From assembly GCA_032250805.1 (NCBI GenBank), contig JAVVEM010000003.1, forward strand, positions 56,410-120,409: a DNA stretch of 64,000 nt, given 5' to 3'. The position numbers were made by a program, and so were the translations under genes. A model generated the notes under the pieces. The model was not told the DNA's origin. It saw only the letters and a list, made by a program, of their open reading frames with translations, and did no database searches. This stretch comes from B18-G4 sp032250805 (lineage in GTDB: Bacteria > Bacteroidota > Bacteroidia > Bacteroidales > B18-G4). Below, piece by piece: positions 63,252-64,000 of the stretch (positions within the stretch are counted from its first letter, which is position 1; each line of letters begins with the position of its first letter).

Positions 63252-64000
63252 TTATTCAATAATTGGCTTATTATTATCATTCTCAATCTTTCTGAGGATA
63301 TTGCGGATTTCTTTATCAAGAAATGATTTAAACCGCAACTTTTGATGGTAATCCAGTTTCTTGTACATCGTAATGGAGAACCCACGACTCCCATGGCTTA
63401 CCTTAAATGGTTTTTTGTTTTTTCCAGATGATTCATAGGCCAGTTCATTAAGCTGCGCACGAGTAAGGTTTTCATTGAGGAAACGTTGGTAGAGCGCATA
63501 CTGTTCGTCGGATAGTCCGGCCTTATTCACTTCACCTGCCTGTCTGATAATTCGCAGCAATCGGACATCACTTGTTGGATTGTTTTTTGCAATATGGCTA
63601 ATGATCCGCTTATCCATTCTTAAAATATTCATTATGTCCCCGACATAGGTTTCATCTTTACCAATAGCTTTTGAGAGCTCCTTTTTATTTGTGAAAACAC
63701 CGGCATGCAGGATTTTTTCAAATGCCAGCGCTTTTTCAAAATTTGTCAGGCTTGCTCTTTGAAGATTGGCTACAAGGCTCATGGCCTGCATTTCCCCATC
63801 GTTCCCCTCCACTATGATTGCTTCTATTTTTTCCTTTTTCAGGATTTTATGTGCCATCACCCTTCTGTGGCCATCAATTATTTCGTATCTGTCGGATTTA
63901 ATCCTTACGACAATTGGCTGCATAAGGCCGGTCAATTCAATGCTCTGAGCCAGTTCGTGCAGGCGATGCTGCAGATATTTGCTTTTGGATGATTCCACTG
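63252..64000 (-). CDS. ParB-like nuclease-domain protein, 5' end cut by window
   Basis: Visible part 249 codons. The GTG at 63998 is probably not the start, because the frame reads on to the window edge and ParB proteins usually carry more N-terminal sequence. ParB/Srx fold: LHELAQSIELTGLMQPIVVR, then EIIDGHRRVMAHKIL (GxRR-type CTP/DNA box) and VANLQRASLTNFEKA. A helix-turn-helix follows (NKKELSKAIGKDETYVGDIMNILRM). The C-terminal third is basic and not recognised. It could be a chromosomal partition protein or a mobile-element ParB. No parA is visible. Confidence 0.75.
   Translation of the reverse strand, partial: VESSKSKYLQHRLHELAQSIELTGLMQPIVVRIKSDRYEIIDGHRRVMAHKILKKEKIEAIIVEGNDGEMQAMSLVANLQRASLTNFEKALAFEKILHAGVFTNKKELSKAIGKDETYVGDIMNILRMDKRIISHIAKNNPTSDVRLLRIIRQAGEVNKAGLSDEQYALYQRFLNENLTRAQLNELAYESSGKNKKPFKVSHGSRGFSITMYKKLDYHQKLRFKSFLDKEIRNILRKIENDNNKPIIE

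Overview
The window comes from a Bacteroidota chromosome, most probably a Bacteroidales/Marinilabiliales-type organism. The evidence is internal. Five secreted proteins end in type IX secretion (T9SS) sorting domains. There is a complete Bat operon. Ribosomal genes run in the Bacteroidota order secY-map-infA-rpmJ-rpsM-rpsK-rpsD-rpoA-rplQ. Shine-Dalgarno sequences are scarce, and promoters match the TAnnTTTG (-7) consensus of this phylum. No tRNA, rRNA, CRISPR array or insertion sequence was seen.

Layout. 1-16.6 kb holds envelope and secreted functions: a partial heptose epimerase (hldD), two tandem T9SS trypsin-like proteases, an rluD / T9SS protein / PASTA protein cluster divergent from ddl, rdgB, an SGNH lipoprotein with a FadL-type porin, an Omp85 protein and ung. 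16.6-23.7 kb carries a tiny lipoprotein with a beta-barrel partner, two large T9SS surface proteins (FN3-like repeats; beta-propeller repeats) and an exported C1B cysteine peptidase. 23.8-32.2 kb is a MoxR-DUF58-BatA-B-C-D-E operon. 32.4-41.8 kb holds a MerR regulator, an M23 peptidase, alaS, a four-PAS hybrid histidine kinase with its response regulator, and eno. 41.9-60.0 kb is one long ribosomal protein operon (rpsL to rplQ, with fusA, secY, map, infA and rpoA). 60.0-64.0 kb carries a repeat-rich intergenic region, a tight three-gene operon (isochorismatase-like hydrolase, thioredoxin-reductase-like flavoprotein without a redox CxxC, RlmN/Cfr-like radical SAM enzyme), a second repeat-rich gap, and a ParB-like gene cut by the window edge.

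How the genes work together. The T9SS proteins need outer-membrane translocation machinery that is not in this window. The PASTA/ddl/rluD/M23 genes concern peptidoglycan and growth. The Bat operon couples an AAA+ ATPase to membrane-anchored von Willebrand A proteins. The ribosomal block has a strong promoter 205 bp upstream of rpsL and a hairpin terminator after rplQ; eno lies downstream with no clear promoter of its own.

The best candidate for an undescribed system is the overlapping three-gene operon at 60.5-62.9 kb. Its members each keep a recognisable catalytic core but differ from the canonical enzymes in informative ways. The small-lipoprotein/beta-barrel pair at 16.7-17.7 kb is a second, weaker candidate.
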